The notes beneath the pieces were generated by a model. The model saw only the letters and a program-made list of their open reading frames with translations, ran no database searches and had not been told where the DNA came from. A stretch of 64,000 bases of DNA from Sphingopyxis sp. MWB1 (GTDB taxonomy: Bacteria; Pseudomonadota; Alphaproteobacteria; Sphingomonadales; Sphingomonadaceae), in NCBI RefSeq assembly GCF_000763945.1, contig NZ_JQFJ01000002.1:2345501-2409500 (forward strand), read 5' to 3'. Below are positions 24,912 to 33,717 of this stretch, one piece after another; the first letter of the stretch is position 1, and every line of letters starts with the position of its first letter. A program made the position numbers and the translations under genes.

Positions 24912-24961
24912 CGATAGCGGCTGTGGCGGCCCGGAGATAGCGGGCCAGCCTTTTGCCGGGA

Positions 24962-25411
24962 TCAGCTGTTCTGGACGACTTCCAGCGGGGGCGGCAATTT
25001 GGCGGTGCCTTCGCCCTGACGGCGGTGGCTTAGCCGGCCTTCGACCTTGCCGCCGGTTTCGATGGTGATGCTTTCATAGGCAACGTCGCCGGTGATGCGC
25101 GCGCTGGCGTGAATGACCAGCGTTTTCGCCTCGATCGACCCGTCGATCAGCCCGGCGATCTTGGCGGTCTCCGCCATGACCGCGCCCTTGATCTCGCTCG
25201 CTTCGCCCTGCACCAGATTGGCGCATTTCAGATCGCCTTCGATGCGGCCATCGACATGCAGATCGACGCTGGCCGAGACATTGCCGGTGACGACCACGTC
25301 CGATCCCAGGATCGAAAAAGTGGTATGATGCGCCCCGGTCGCCATCTTAGCTGGCGCCCCGGGCGACGGAGCCGACGCGCTGGCGGGCGTCTGCTTTGAC
25401 TTTGAGAACAT
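24962..25411 (-). CDS. Bactofilin
   Basis: The 149-residue protein has the bactofilin core of short beta-helix turns: TFSILGSDVVVTGNVSASVD, VDGRIEGDLKCANLV, IKGAVMAETAKIAGLIDGSI and ITGDVAYESITIETGGKVEG. The N-terminal Ser/Ala/Pro segment and C-terminal tail are disordered. Bactofilins polymerise into membrane-linked filaments that place cell wall enzymes. The start lies inside the end of the M23 gene (65 bp overlap) and has a strong GGAGG 9 bp upstream; ATG at 25345, beside the M23 stop, is the shorter alternative. Confidence 0.95.
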   Translation of the reverse strand: MFSKSKQTPASASAPSPGAPAKMATGAHHTTFSILGSDVVVTGNVSASVDLHVDGRIEGDLKCANLVQGEASEIKGAVMAETAKIAGLIDGSIEAKTLVIHASARITGDVAYESITIETGGKVEGRLSHRRQGEGTAKLPPPLEVVQNS

Positions 25412-26573
25412 CGGCTTTTGCCTCCAGAAAACGGCGCGGATTGACCGCGACGCCGTTCAAACGGACTTCGAAATGCAAATGGCTGCCGGTCGAACGACCA
25501 GTCGAACCCATTTTGGCGATTTGCTGCCCCGCGCGCACCTGTTCGCCCACCTGGGCGGTAAAGGCGGACAAGTGGGCATAGCGGGTCATGATTCCCTGGC
25601 CGTGATCGACCTCGACGACATTGCCATAGCCCGATTTGCGCCCGACAAAGCTCACCCGGCCCGGCGCGGCGGACAGGATGGGGGTGCCGATGGGGCCGCG
25701 GAAATCGAGGCCCGAGTGCATGGCGCTCGCGCCGGTGAAGGGGTCGCGGCGATGGCCGAAGCCCGATGACATCATCAGGACGTCGGCGGGATTGCCCGAA
25801 GGCACGGCGACAAGCGTGCGTTCGAGCACTTCCATGCGGAACAGCGCGCCTTCGAGCGCGGCAAAGGACGGGCCAAAGGCCTTTGCCTTGCCCTTGCCCT
25901 TGCCGCGATAGGGGATGAAAGGACCACCGCGACCGGCCGATGCGTTGCGAACCAGTTCGGTGGGGTTCAGGCCCAGCTTGGCCACGGCGACTTCAGCCTT
26001 GTCCGCCCGTTCTTCGACCGCGGAGAGCAGGCGGGTTGCAAAATCCTCCTGCCGCGCGGCAAGCTTGGCCAATATCTGCGCCTCGGGGGGCAGCTTGGGA
26101 TCGATGACAGCGCTGGTCTTAACCGGCTGGCTGGTGGTCTCGGCGTCCTTGACGGCGCCGTCCGCACCGTCCGCGCCGTCTTCCGGCGCCTGGATCGCAC
26201 CGGGCTCGACGCCGAAATGCACCTTCGACCATTCTTCGAGCTGCGCCTGCCGCTCGTCAAGGTCGGCGGCCATTTCGCCCACGCGGTTGCGATAGCGGGC
26301 AATGCGCTGTTCAGCGGCAGCGGCAGCGGCTTGTTTCTGCGCGACCTCAGCCCGTTCATCGGCGGTCAGCATCTGGTTGACCAGAAAGGCCAAGGTCACG
26401 CCGGCCCACAGAATGAGCACAGCGCCAAGCAGCATGGCCGCGCGCTTTTGCAAGCGAGCGCTGATCCGCAGAAAGCGCACTTGCCCGTGCGTGCGGATAA
26501 AAATTTCATGGTCCTGAAACAGCGCGGATAAGCGCTGGCGCCACTGGCGCAGGCCCGTTGTTTGCGAAGACAA
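25347..26573 (-). CDS. M23 family metalloendopeptidase
   Basis: An N-terminal cytosolic stub, one membrane helix (about 45-70, AAMLLGAVLILWAGVTLAFL), a coiled coil (QKQAAAAAAEQRIARYRNRV onward) and a C-terminal LytM/M23 domain: SAMHSGLDFRGPIGTPI with the H-x3-D ligands and STGSHLHFEVRLNG with HLH. All zinc ligands are present, so it should cleave peptidoglycan cross-links. Bactofilin-M23 pairs are known in Caulobacter, Helicobacter and Hyphomonas as shape determinants. The downstream bactofilin start overlaps the final 65 bp. Confidence 0.95.
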   Translation of the reverse strand: MSSQTTGLRQWRQRLSALFQDHEIFIRTHGQVRFLRISARLQKRAAMLLGAVLILWAGVTLAFLVNQMLTADERAEVAQKQAAAAAAEQRIARYRNRVGEMAADLDERQAQLEEWSKVHFGVEPGAIQAPEDGADGADGAVKDAETTSQPVKTSAVIDPKLPPEAQILAKLAARQEDFATRLLSAVEERADKAEVAVAKLGLNPTELVRNASAGRGGPFIPYRGKGKGKAKAFGPSFAALEGALFRMEVLERTLVAVPSGNPADVLMMSSGFGHRRDPFTGASAMHSGLDFRGPIGTPILSAAPGRVSFVGRKSGYGNVVEVDHGQGIMTRYAHLSAFTAQVGEQVRAGQQIAKMGSTGRSTGSHLHFEVRLNGVAVNPRRFLEAKADVLKVKADARQRVGSVARGAS

Positions 26574-26808
26574 GTCCCGACCCCGTCTTTATTTTGTAAG
26601 GAGCCCTCCGCCCCATGTGGTCAGCGCCAATATCAGGGCAGAGGGGGCGGCGCGAATCTTTGCCGCCCGAGTCGCGGCGAATCGAACCGGAGACGGGGTG
26701 AGTGGTGTCAGGGTGAGGGAACGCTGCCGATTTGGCGTTATTTTCCAGCCTCGAATCGGTGCAAATATTATTGACGGCTTGCTTACCATTTTCAGCTAGG
26801 GCGTGCCC

Positions 26809-28212
26809 ATGACCGCGACGCAAGACCCTATCGCCCAGGGTGGGCAGCCGGACACTGCTTCCGCCAGCATTCCCGCTACCCGACCCCGCTCGGCTGTCAG
26901 CACGGGGGTTGGCATTGCCGGGATCGTCGGCCTTTTCTCCTATCTGCTGCTGGCGCGCTATGCGCCCGAGGTCGCGGCCTTTCTGGGCATCGACTGGGGG
27001 AACCGCGGCGTGATGAGCGGGCCCGGATCGGCGGTGGCCAGCGTGCTTGCCTGCGCCATTCCCATGGTGCTCTGGTCGATCTTCATCGACAAGGTGCACC
27101 GCAACCCGACCACCGGCATCGATTGGTCGCTGGAGCGGCCCTTTGGCGATACGCTGGATATCAGTCTGACCAAGATTGTCGGCCTGTGGGCGACCTGGGG
27201 GCTGATCGCCGCCGCCTATATCGTGCTGCGCTATTATTGGTCGGGCCAATATCTGTTCGCGATGGAATTGCTGGCGGCGGTGGCGCCCTGGCTGCTGCTG
27301 GCTTCGGTGCCCTATATATTGATCATCGACCGCCGTTCGGTCGAGCCGCGCGACGGTTGCTATGCCTTTGGGCGCTGGCTGCTGACGGCGGGGGGCGAGG
27401 CCGACCGGCGCGCCATCGGCCATCATTTTCGCGCTTGGGCAGTGAAGGGTTTTTTCACCGCCTTCATGCTGTCGATCGTGCCCGGCAATTTCTCGGCGCT
27501 GGTCAGCGTGCCGATACGCGACGTGCTCGCCAATCCCTATATGATCGCCATCTGGACGATCAATCTTCTCTATCTGGTCGATGTCCATGTCGCGACGGTT
27601 GGCTATATTTTGACGCTGAAACCGCTCGACGCGCATATCCGCACCGCTAATCCCTATGGCATGGCGTGGGTGGCGGCGCTTATCTGTTATCCTCCCTTCA
27701 TCCTGATGAATGGCGGGCCGCTCGATTATCGGGTGAATGGCGCTGACTGGGGCCATTGGCTGGCAGGCAATGAGACATTGATGATCATCTGGGGCGCCCT
27801 GCTCTGCCTGCTGATCGCGGTCTATAGCTGGGCGACCATGGCCTTTGGCCTGCGCTTTTCCAATCTGACGCATCGGGGCATCATCACCCATGGGCCCTAT
27901 CGCTTTACGCGCCACCCGGCCTATGTCGCGAAAAATCTGAGCTGGTGGATCGGCGCCCTGCCCTTCCTCGTCACCGGTGGCGGATGGATCGAAGCGGTAC
28001 GCAATGTCGTGCTGCTCGGCCTTGTCAGCGGCGTTTATTATTGGCGGGCCAAGACCGAGGAAAAGCATCTGCTCGCCGATCCCGCCTATGTCGCTTACTG
28101 GAACTGGGCGCAGCATCATGCGCTGGTCCCGCGTCTGTTCGCGCGATTGACGGGGCGGAGCCGGCCCCTGATCCGGCTGGAGCCCGATCCGCGCGTCGGC
28201 CCGGTTGCCTGA
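26809..28212 (+). CDS. Multi-pass ICMT-like membrane methyltransferase
   Basis: A 467-residue integral membrane protein with about ten hydrophobic segments. The C-terminal part has GIITHGPYRFTRHPAYVAKN, LSWWIGALPFLVTG and a final KTEEKHLLADPAYVAYW, the pattern of isoprenylcysteine carboxyl methyltransferase/phospholipid methyltransferase-like domains. The RHPxYxxK and EExxL motifs bind SAM and substrate. The long N-terminal membrane half (about 30-280) is not assigned. A GTG two codons upstream (26803) is an alternative start. It converges with the glycine-zipper gene at a bidirectional terminator. Confidence 0.8.
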   Translation: MTATQDPIAQGGQPDTASASIPATRPRSAVSTGVGIAGIVGLFSYLLLARYAPEVAAFLGIDWGNRGVMSGPGSAVASVLACAIPMVLWSIFIDKVHRNPTTGIDWSLERPFGDTLDISLTKIVGLWATWGLIAAAYIVLRYYWSGQYLFAMELLAAVAPWLLLASVPYILIIDRRSVEPRDGCYAFGRWLLTAGGEADRRAIGHHFRAWAVKGFFTAFMLSIVPGNFSALVSVPIRDVLANPYMIAIWTINLLYLVDVHVATVGYILTLKPLDAHIRTANPYGMAWVAALICYPPFILMNGGPLDYRVNGADWGHWLAGNETLMIIWGALLCLLIAVYSWATMAFGLRFSNLTHRGIITHGPYRFTRHPAYVAKNLSWWIGALPFLVTGGGWIEAVRNVVLLGLVSGVYYWRAKTEEKHLLADPAYVAYWNWAQHHALVPRLFARLTGRSRPLIRLEPDPRVGPVA

Positions 28213-28224
28213 GGCGAAGTTCAC

Positions 28225-28263
28225 AAAAAAGCCCGCCGCCGGATGATCCGGGGCGGGCTTTTT
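28225..28263. terminator. Bidirectional Rho-independent terminator
   Basis: GCCCGCC (231-237) pairs with GGCGGGC (252-258), with inner CCGGAT/ATCCGG pairing. An A-run of six lies on the left and a T-run of five on the right. It serves both convergent genes that end at 28212 and 28280. Confidence 0.9.
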
Positions 28264-28279
28264 ATGGATCATTTGGTGC

Positions 28280-29212
28280 CTAGCAGACGCAGCGCGGCTT
28301 GGGCTTCGCCTTGGGCCGGGGTTTCCAGCTTTTCTTCTTGGCAATGCGTTTGCGCGTGGGCACATTTTCATAATAGGTGCGCGTCGTCGTCTCGACCGTT
28401 TCGGTGACCGCGGGCGCGCCGCTGGTGATGGTGGTCACCACCACGACCCCCGGCGAATACCAGCCATAGCCGTAACCGCCGTGATAGGCGCTGGAATATC
28501 CACCCTGATAATATCCGCCCGGATGGCCCTGATAATATCCGCTGCCTTGATAATGGGTCGAACGGCTGGCCCACCATTGTTCGCATTTCTTGCGGTCGGC
28601 GGCATTGCCGATCGCGGCCCCGGCCAGCGCGCCCACGCCGCCGCCGATCAGCGTCCCGGCGGTGCGATTGCCCTTGCCTGCGATACGGTTGCCGGCAAGA
28701 CCCCCCACAAGTCCGCCGACAACCGCGCCCCCCACCTGACTGCCATGGCCGCAGCGCCTGGCCATGTCCTGATCTTCCGCCGACATATATCCGCCCGGAT
28801 AGCCGCCCGGCGGCGGCGCATAGCCATAGGCCTGGCCATGCTCATATCCCGGACGGCCCTCGACCGTACCTTCATAGCGCCCGTCATAGCGGCGCCCGTC
28901 GCGCGTTTCGTAGGTGCCGTCCCAAGTGCCCGTCCAGCGACCCTCGGCATCATAGCTGCCGTGGAAGGTCGCATCGGCGGGCGGCGGCGGGGCATAGCTG
29001 GTGCCGCTATGCCGATAGCTTTGATGATAGCTTTCCGCGCTTCGATATTCGACTTCGCTCGGCACCCGGTCGGGATGCCCGGTATAGACGCGCGTATCCA
29101 CCGTGGCGGGCGCCCCATAATCGAGCCGGGGGGCTTGCGTTTCGGTGCCCGCCGCCTGTCCGGCCAGCAGCAGCGACCCGGTGGCCGCGCCCAAAAGCAA
29201 GATGCTGCGCAT
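28280..29212 (-). CDS. Secreted Gly/Tyr-rich glycine-zipper protein
   Basis: Signal peptide (LLLGAATGSLLLAGQAAG), then a hydrophilic region with repeated small motifs (FHGSYDAEGRWTGTWDGTYE; YDGRYEGTVEG), a Gly/Pro/Tyr segment, a glycine zipper (GAVVGGLVGGLAGNRIAGKG and GTLIGGGVGALAGAAIGNAA) and a second Gly/Tyr-rich tract (YYQGHPGGYYQGGYSS). The tail is very basic and ends CVC. Glycine-zipper 2TM segments associate with the outer membrane. The 310-residue protein is probably a surface or envelope component; function unknown. Confidence 0.8.
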   Translation of the reverse strand: MRSILLLGAATGSLLLAGQAAGTETQAPRLDYGAPATVDTRVYTGHPDRVPSEVEYRSAESYHQSYRHSGTSYAPPPPADATFHGSYDAEGRWTGTWDGTYETRDGRRYDGRYEGTVEGRPGYEHGQAYGYAPPPGGYPGGYMSAEDQDMARRCGHGSQVGGAVVGGLVGGLAGNRIAGKGNRTAGTLIGGGVGALAGAAIGNAADRKKCEQWWASRSTHYQGSGYYQGHPGGYYQGGYSSAYHGGYGYGWYSPGVVVVTTITSGAPAVTETVETTTRTYYENVPTRKRIAKKKSWKPRPKAKPKPRCVC

Positions 29213-29383
29213 GTCTAACTCCCTGTATCGCGTCCGGCCATAAATCGGATGGGCCGGCTGGTTAACAGTGTGTTAGCAAATATGACCCGTTTGCGCGAAT
29301 CCGTTAACCTTCCGCCCTGCGTCCCATAATGGGGCAGGGGGTAAGGAAGCGGGGTAAATGGCGGGTGGTGGCAGCGGCGCCGG

Positions 29384-29869
29384 TCAGCCGAGCGCCGGGG
29401 CGATGCGCGCGACCAGCGCTTCGGCCCCTGCCTGATCAGCTGCGCTGAAGCGCGCGGGCAGGGGGCTGTCGAGGTCGAGGACGCCGATCAGCCGGTCATT
29501 GACCACAATGGGCACCACCAGTTCGCTGCGGCTCGCCGCATCGCAGGCGATATGCCCCGGAAAGGCATGGACATCTTCGACCCGCTGGGTGGCGCGCAAG
29601 TGCGCGGCGGCGCCGCACACGCCCTTGCCCAGCGGAATGCGGATGCACGCCGCCTTGCCCTGAAAGGGGCCGAGCACAAGTTCGGTCCCGTCAAAGCGAT
29701 AAAATCCTGCCCAGTTAAGGTCGGGAATCGCCTGCCAGATGAGCGCGGCGACATTGGCCATATTGGCAATGGCGTCGGGCTCGCCGGCAACCAGCGCGGC
29801 GGCGGCTTCACCGGCTTCGGCCCAGCGCTCGGCAGGCTCCGTCGCCCCAAAGCTGAGGTCATAGGACAT
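29384..29869 (-). CDS. msrC: Free methionine-(R)-sulfoxide reductase (GAF domain)
   Basis: A single GAF domain of 161 residues with three conserved cysteines in the expected places: KAACIRIPLGKGVCGAAAHL supplies two, and HIACDAASRSELVVPI the third. Those are the fRMsr catalytic and resolving cysteines. The enzyme reduces free Met-R-sulfoxide, with thioredoxin as partner in the family. The WAGFYRF segment is also characteristic. It starts 28 bp upstream of the prolyl oligopeptidase stop (same strand order: oligopeptidase then this gene). Confidence 0.92.
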   Translation of the reverse strand: MSYDLSFGATEPAERWAEAGEAAAALVAGEPDAIANMANVAALIWQAIPDLNWAGFYRFDGTELVLGPFQGKAACIRIPLGKGVCGAAAHLRATQRVEDVHAFPGHIACDAASRSELVVPIVVNDRLIGVLDLDSPLPARFSAADQAGAEALVARIAPALG

Positions 29870-29896
29870 GGGGCAACGGCTCCTTTGGTTGTGGAC

Positions 29897-32071
29897 CTAT
29901 TCGACCGTCAGGCCGGTCCATTTGGCGGCAAAGGCATATTTGTCCGCCGCCTCGGCAATGATCTTGTCGGTCGGCTTGCCCGACCCGTGACCCGCGCGCG
30001 TTTCGATGCGGATCAGATGGGGCTTGTCGCCCGCCTCGGCATGTTGCAGCGCGGCGATATATTTGAAGCTGTGCCCCGGCACGACCCGGTCGTCGGTGTC
30101 GGCGGTCGTCACCAGCACGGCCGGATAATCCACGCCGTCCTTGATGTTATGATAGGGCGAATAGGTCAGCAGATATTTGAAATCGGCCTCTTTCGACGGA
30201 TAGCCATAATCATCGACCCAGTAACGCCCGGCGGTGAAGCGGTCGAAGCGCAGCATATCCATCACCCCGACGGCGGGCAGGGCAGCGGCGAAAAGATCGG
30301 GGCGCTGGTTGGTCACCGCACCGACGAGCAGACCGCCGTTCGATCCGCCCTCGATGGCCAGCTTGCCCTTGGCGGAAATGCCCTCGGCAATCAGATATTC
30401 GCCCGCGGCGATGAAATCGTCGAACACATTCTGCTTGTTCTGCAGACGGCCCGCGTCATGCCATGCCTTTCCATATTCGCCGCCGCCGCGTAGATTGGCG
30501 ATGGCGAGCACGCCGCCCTTGTCGACCCAGGCAAGGCGCGTCGGCGAAAAACCGGGGGTCAGCGAGACGTTGAACCCGCCATAGCCATAAAGCAGGGTGG
30601 GGGCGCCGCCGCTGCGGTCGATCCCCTTCTTGCTCACCAGGAACATCGGCACTTTCGTCCCGTCCTTTGACGTGAAGAAACGCTGCTCGACGTTGAAATC
30701 ATCGGGGTTGAAGGTCAGCTTGGGCTCTTCAAATATCTCGCTTTTTCCGGTTTCGCTGTTCAGCCGGTAGATGGTGGTCGGGCGCGCAAAGCTGGAAAAG
30801 GCGTAAAAGGTTTCGGGGTCGCCCGCCTTGCCGCCAAAGCCCGATGCCGATCCGATCTGGCCGAGCTGGATATCGCCGACCGGCTTGCCGTCGAGCGCGA
30901 CCATGCGCGCCTGCGACTTGGCATCGCCGAGGTAGGAGAGGATGATACGCTTGCCGACGCGCGAACCGCCAATTAAGGTCGCCTCATTTTCGGCGACCAG
31001 TTCGGTGAGCGCGCCGGGATTGGCGATGTCCATCGACACCAGCCGCTGGCGCGGCGCATCCTTGTTGGTGACAAAGGTAAAGCGCGTACCTTCGTTGGTC
31101 ACATATTCCCAGTTGTTCGCAAAATCATCGACCAGTGTGACCGGCGCGCCAATGCCGCCCTTGATGGGATAAAGCGTCAGGCCATAGCGCTCGTCGGTGC
31201 CTTCGGACCCGATGACCAGCAGATACGCGCCGTCATCGGTGACGATGGCGCTGTTGTTGAGCTTGGGCTTGTCGGGGGTGGCATGGACCAGCACATCCGC
31301 ACTTTGCGGCGTGCCCAACCTGTGGAAATAGACGGTGTGATTTTCGTTGAGCGACTGAAAGGCGGCGCCTTCGTCCGGCTCGGGAAAGCGCGAATAGAAA
31401 AAGCCGCCGCCATCCTTGGCCCAGTCAATCGCCGAAAATTTCACCCAGCGGATCTCGTCGGGCAGATCCTTGCCGGTCGCAACATCCTTGACGCGCAGGA
31501 TGCGCCAGTCGGTGCCGCCGTCCTGCACGGCATAAAGAAGATATTTGCCATCTTCCGACGGCGTCCATTCGGCAAGCGCCGTCGCGCCGTCCTTGGCCCA
31601 TAAATTGGGGTCGATCAGCACCCGGCCTTCGCCCTTCAGCCCGTCACGGACATAGAGGACCGATTGCGGCTGCAGCCCGTCGTTGCGGCTGTAGAAATAG
31701 CGCTTCCCTGCCTTTTTCGGGAGGCCGAAACGCTCATAATTATAAAGCTCGGTCATGCGGCCGGCGAAAATGTCGCGGCCCGGGAGCGTGTCGAGATAGG
31801 CGTCGGTCAGCTTGTTTTCCGCCGCGACCCACGCCGCGACCTTGGGATTGACGCGAACATCATCTTCCAGCCAGCGATAGGGGTCGGCGACATTGACGCC
31901 AAATTGCGGATCGACCGTGTCGCCGCGCGGCGTGTCGGGATAGGAAAGCGGCAAAGCCATGGCGCTGGTCGCGGCATCATCGGCGGCTGTGGCGGCTGTG
32001 GGCAGCGTCATCATCAGCGCGAGCGCCAGCGGCGTACGGAGCAATTTGCGGGGCATGGCTTTGGGGAACAT
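29897..32071 (-). CDS. Secreted prolyl oligopeptidase (S9A family)
   Basis: A 724-residue serine peptidase with a signal peptide (MPRKLLRTPLALALMM to TATA), a seven-bladed propeller (about 60-440) and a C-terminal alpha/beta hydrolase domain. The nucleophile is Ser577 in AIEGGSNGGLLVGA, the acid is in TTADTDDRVVPGHSF and the His in TRAGHGSGKP. It cleaves short peptides after proline, here in the periplasm. GAGGATC lies 11 bp before the first ATG; an ATG five codons later (32056) is also possible. Confidence 0.95.
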   Translation of the reverse strand: MFPKAMPRKLLRTPLALALMMTLPTAATAADDAATSAMALPLSYPDTPRGDTVDPQFGVNVADPYRWLEDDVRVNPKVAAWVAAENKLTDAYLDTLPGRDIFAGRMTELYNYERFGLPKKAGKRYFYSRNDGLQPQSVLYVRDGLKGEGRVLIDPNLWAKDGATALAEWTPSEDGKYLLYAVQDGGTDWRILRVKDVATGKDLPDEIRWVKFSAIDWAKDGGGFFYSRFPEPDEGAAFQSLNENHTVYFHRLGTPQSADVLVHATPDKPKLNNSAIVTDDGAYLLVIGSEGTDERYGLTLYPIKGGIGAPVTLVDDFANNWEYVTNEGTRFTFVTNKDAPRQRLVSMDIANPGALTELVAENEATLIGGSRVGKRIILSYLGDAKSQARMVALDGKPVGDIQLGQIGSASGFGGKAGDPETFYAFSSFARPTTIYRLNSETGKSEIFEEPKLTFNPDDFNVEQRFFTSKDGTKVPMFLVSKKGIDRSGGAPTLLYGYGGFNVSLTPGFSPTRLAWVDKGGVLAIANLRGGGEYGKAWHDAGRLQNKQNVFDDFIAAGEYLIAEGISAKGKLAIEGGSNGGLLVGAVTNQRPDLFAAALPAVGVMDMLRFDRFTAGRYWVDDYGYPSKEADFKYLLTYSPYHNIKDGVDYPAVLVTTADTDDRVVPGHSFKYIAALQHAEAGDKPHLIRIETRAGHGSGKPTDKIIAEAADKYAFAAKWTGLTVE

Positions 32072-32211
32072 GGCAAGGCGATCCTCATTGGCTTCATTGA
32101 AATGTCATTGGATAAGAAATTATCGTGCGCGCCAATGTAAGCATCGTAAGCAGCGCGGCAAGAAGATTTGGCAAGCCCGCTTGCCTCGCGCGAATGGCCG
32201 GTCGATCCGCC

Positions 32212-32242
32212 AAAACAAGAGAGGCGGCCCGCAGGCCGCCTC
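32212..32242 (-). terminator. Terminator of the parA/RHH/SPOR operon
   Basis: Perfect 9-bp stem GAGGCGGCC/GGCCGCCTC with a 4-base loop; on the minus strand it is followed by TCTTGTTTT. It lies 37 bp after the SPOR gene stop. Confidence 0.85.
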
Positions 32243-32278
32243 CCGATAGCGCCTGTAGCGCCTATGATATTTGCGAGG

Positions 32279-33715
32279 TCAGCGCGCCGCGAGGCGAAGC
32301 TGTTGCGCGCGGGCGGCCCACTGAATTTTCTCGCTGCCTTCCATCGAACGGATGAAACAGGGCTGACCCTGTGCCTTCAGCCGGACGCACAGATTGTCGG
32401 CATCGGTGCGGCTCGCCAGCCCGTTGACCGTCAGCCGGTGAAAGGTGCGTCCCTTCACCACCGCAGCATGGCTTGATGCCGGATAATTGGCGAGGACGCC
32501 ATTGGCGCGCTTCAGCGAATCCCATTTTTCCTTCGCGACCGCCAGGCTGTCATAGGCGCCCAGCTGCACCGCCCAGCCGTCGGGCTTTTTGGCGTTGAAG
32601 GCCAGCGCCTTGGGAATGATGTCGGTGGCGAGTTCCAGCGCCTGACGCTGCGCGGGGCGCAGCCGCTCGGCGGGCTTTGCCGCATCTTCGGGCGCCGCGC
32701 GATAGGGGGTGTTATCGGCCAGAATGACTTCGGCGGAGGCCGCGGGGGCGGGTTCGGGCAGTTCGGCGACCGGCTCGACGCCGCTCGCTCCGCGTTTCGG
32801 CATCGGCAGCTCGACGCTGCGAATCGCGCCCGCGCTCGCCATATCGGCCGGCGGCGGGGGCGGGGCATAGGCTTCGACCGGCGCTGGGTCGGCCATGGCG
32901 AACCGCACCGGGGCCGAGGGGGCCTGGCTTTCTTCTGCCGCGCCGGCATCAGCAAAACGGGTTTCAGGGAAATTGGCGAGCGCGAGGCGGATCGGCATTC
33001 CGGCGTCATCGCCCTGCGCCTTGGTGCCGATCAGGCTGGCGACGCGGATGCTGCCATCGCCTTGCTCGGCAAGCTTGGCCCATTCGGCCATGCGCGGTTC
33101 GACCTTGTCGAGCGGCAGGTCCTGCGCGGCAAGGACGCGCGCCTGGGCCCAGCGCCCCGACAGGGCGAGCGCCAGCGCCAGATTCTGGCGCGTGCGGGCA
33201 TCGGCGCCCGGGGCACGCGCCGCCTCGGTCAGCACATAAAGCGCGCCGCTATTGTCGCCTGCCAGCGCCAGCGCCAGCCCAAGGTCGGCAGCCGGAATGC
33301 TGCGCCGATGTTCGGTGAGCAGATTAACCGCGGCGCGCTGGCGATCATTGGCGATGTGGGCAAGGCTGAGCGCGATGATCACATTATGATCGTCGGCGCC
33401 CAATTCCATGGCTTCGCCGAGCGCCGCGCTGGCGGCAGCAAATCGACCGGCGTTGAGATAGGCCTGACCCAGCAACGCGCGATAGGCGGCGTCGCGCGGG
33501 CTTGCGGCGACCGCGGCTTCAGCCAGGGCGACGGCCTTGGCGGCCTTGCCCTTTTCCAGCGCTTCGCGTGCCTTGTCCGCCGATTTGACGGCGCTATCGG
33601 GCGTGCCGAGCATATTGCTGGGCGCATTGGCCATTTTGCTCATGCTGCACCCGGTGCCGGTGACCCCGATCACCAGGCCCGATACGGCGAGTTTCATCAA
33701 CAGCTTGCGGTTCAC
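32279..33715 (-). CDS. TPR and SPOR-domain envelope protein
   Basis: A signal or lipoprotein-like N-terminus (KLAVSGLVIGVTGTGCS; the Cys context is a weak lipobox) is followed by TPR-like helices (about 45-240, for example GQAYLNAGRFAAASAALGEA), a Pro/Ala linker and a C-terminal SPOR domain (about 390-470, WAVQLGAYDSLAVAKEKWDS and RLTVNGLASRTDADNLCVRL). SPOR domains bind denuded glycan strands at division septa. The ATG is 2 bp after the RHH stop. A terminator follows. The second SPOR gene at 35510 is divergent to the operon. Confidence 0.92.
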   Translation of the reverse strand: MNRKLLMKLAVSGLVIGVTGTGCSMSKMANAPSNMLGTPDSAVKSADKAREALEKGKAAKAVALAEAAVAASPRDAAYRALLGQAYLNAGRFAAASAALGEAMELGADDHNVIIALSLAHIANDRQRAAVNLLTEHRRSIPAADLGLALALAGDNSGALYVLTEAARAPGADARTRQNLALALALSGRWAQARVLAAQDLPLDKVEPRMAEWAKLAEQGDGSIRVASLIGTKAQGDDAGMPIRLALANFPETRFADAGAAEESQAPSAPVRFAMADPAPVEAYAPPPPPADMASAGAIRSVELPMPKRGASGVEPVAELPEPAPAASAEVILADNTPYRAAPEDAAKPAERLRPAQRQALELATDIIPKALAFNAKKPDGWAVQLGAYDSLAVAKEKWDSLKRANGVLANYPASSHAAVVKGRTFHRLTVNGLASRTDADNLCVRLKAQGQPCFIRSMEGSEKIQWAARAQQLRLAAR

Positions 33716-33717
33716 GT

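Noticed and set aside
26506..28371. 621-codon minus-strand frame over the ICMT-like gene
   Set aside because: The plus strand carries a membrane protein with RHPAY and EExxL motifs and the terminator fits that gene's end.
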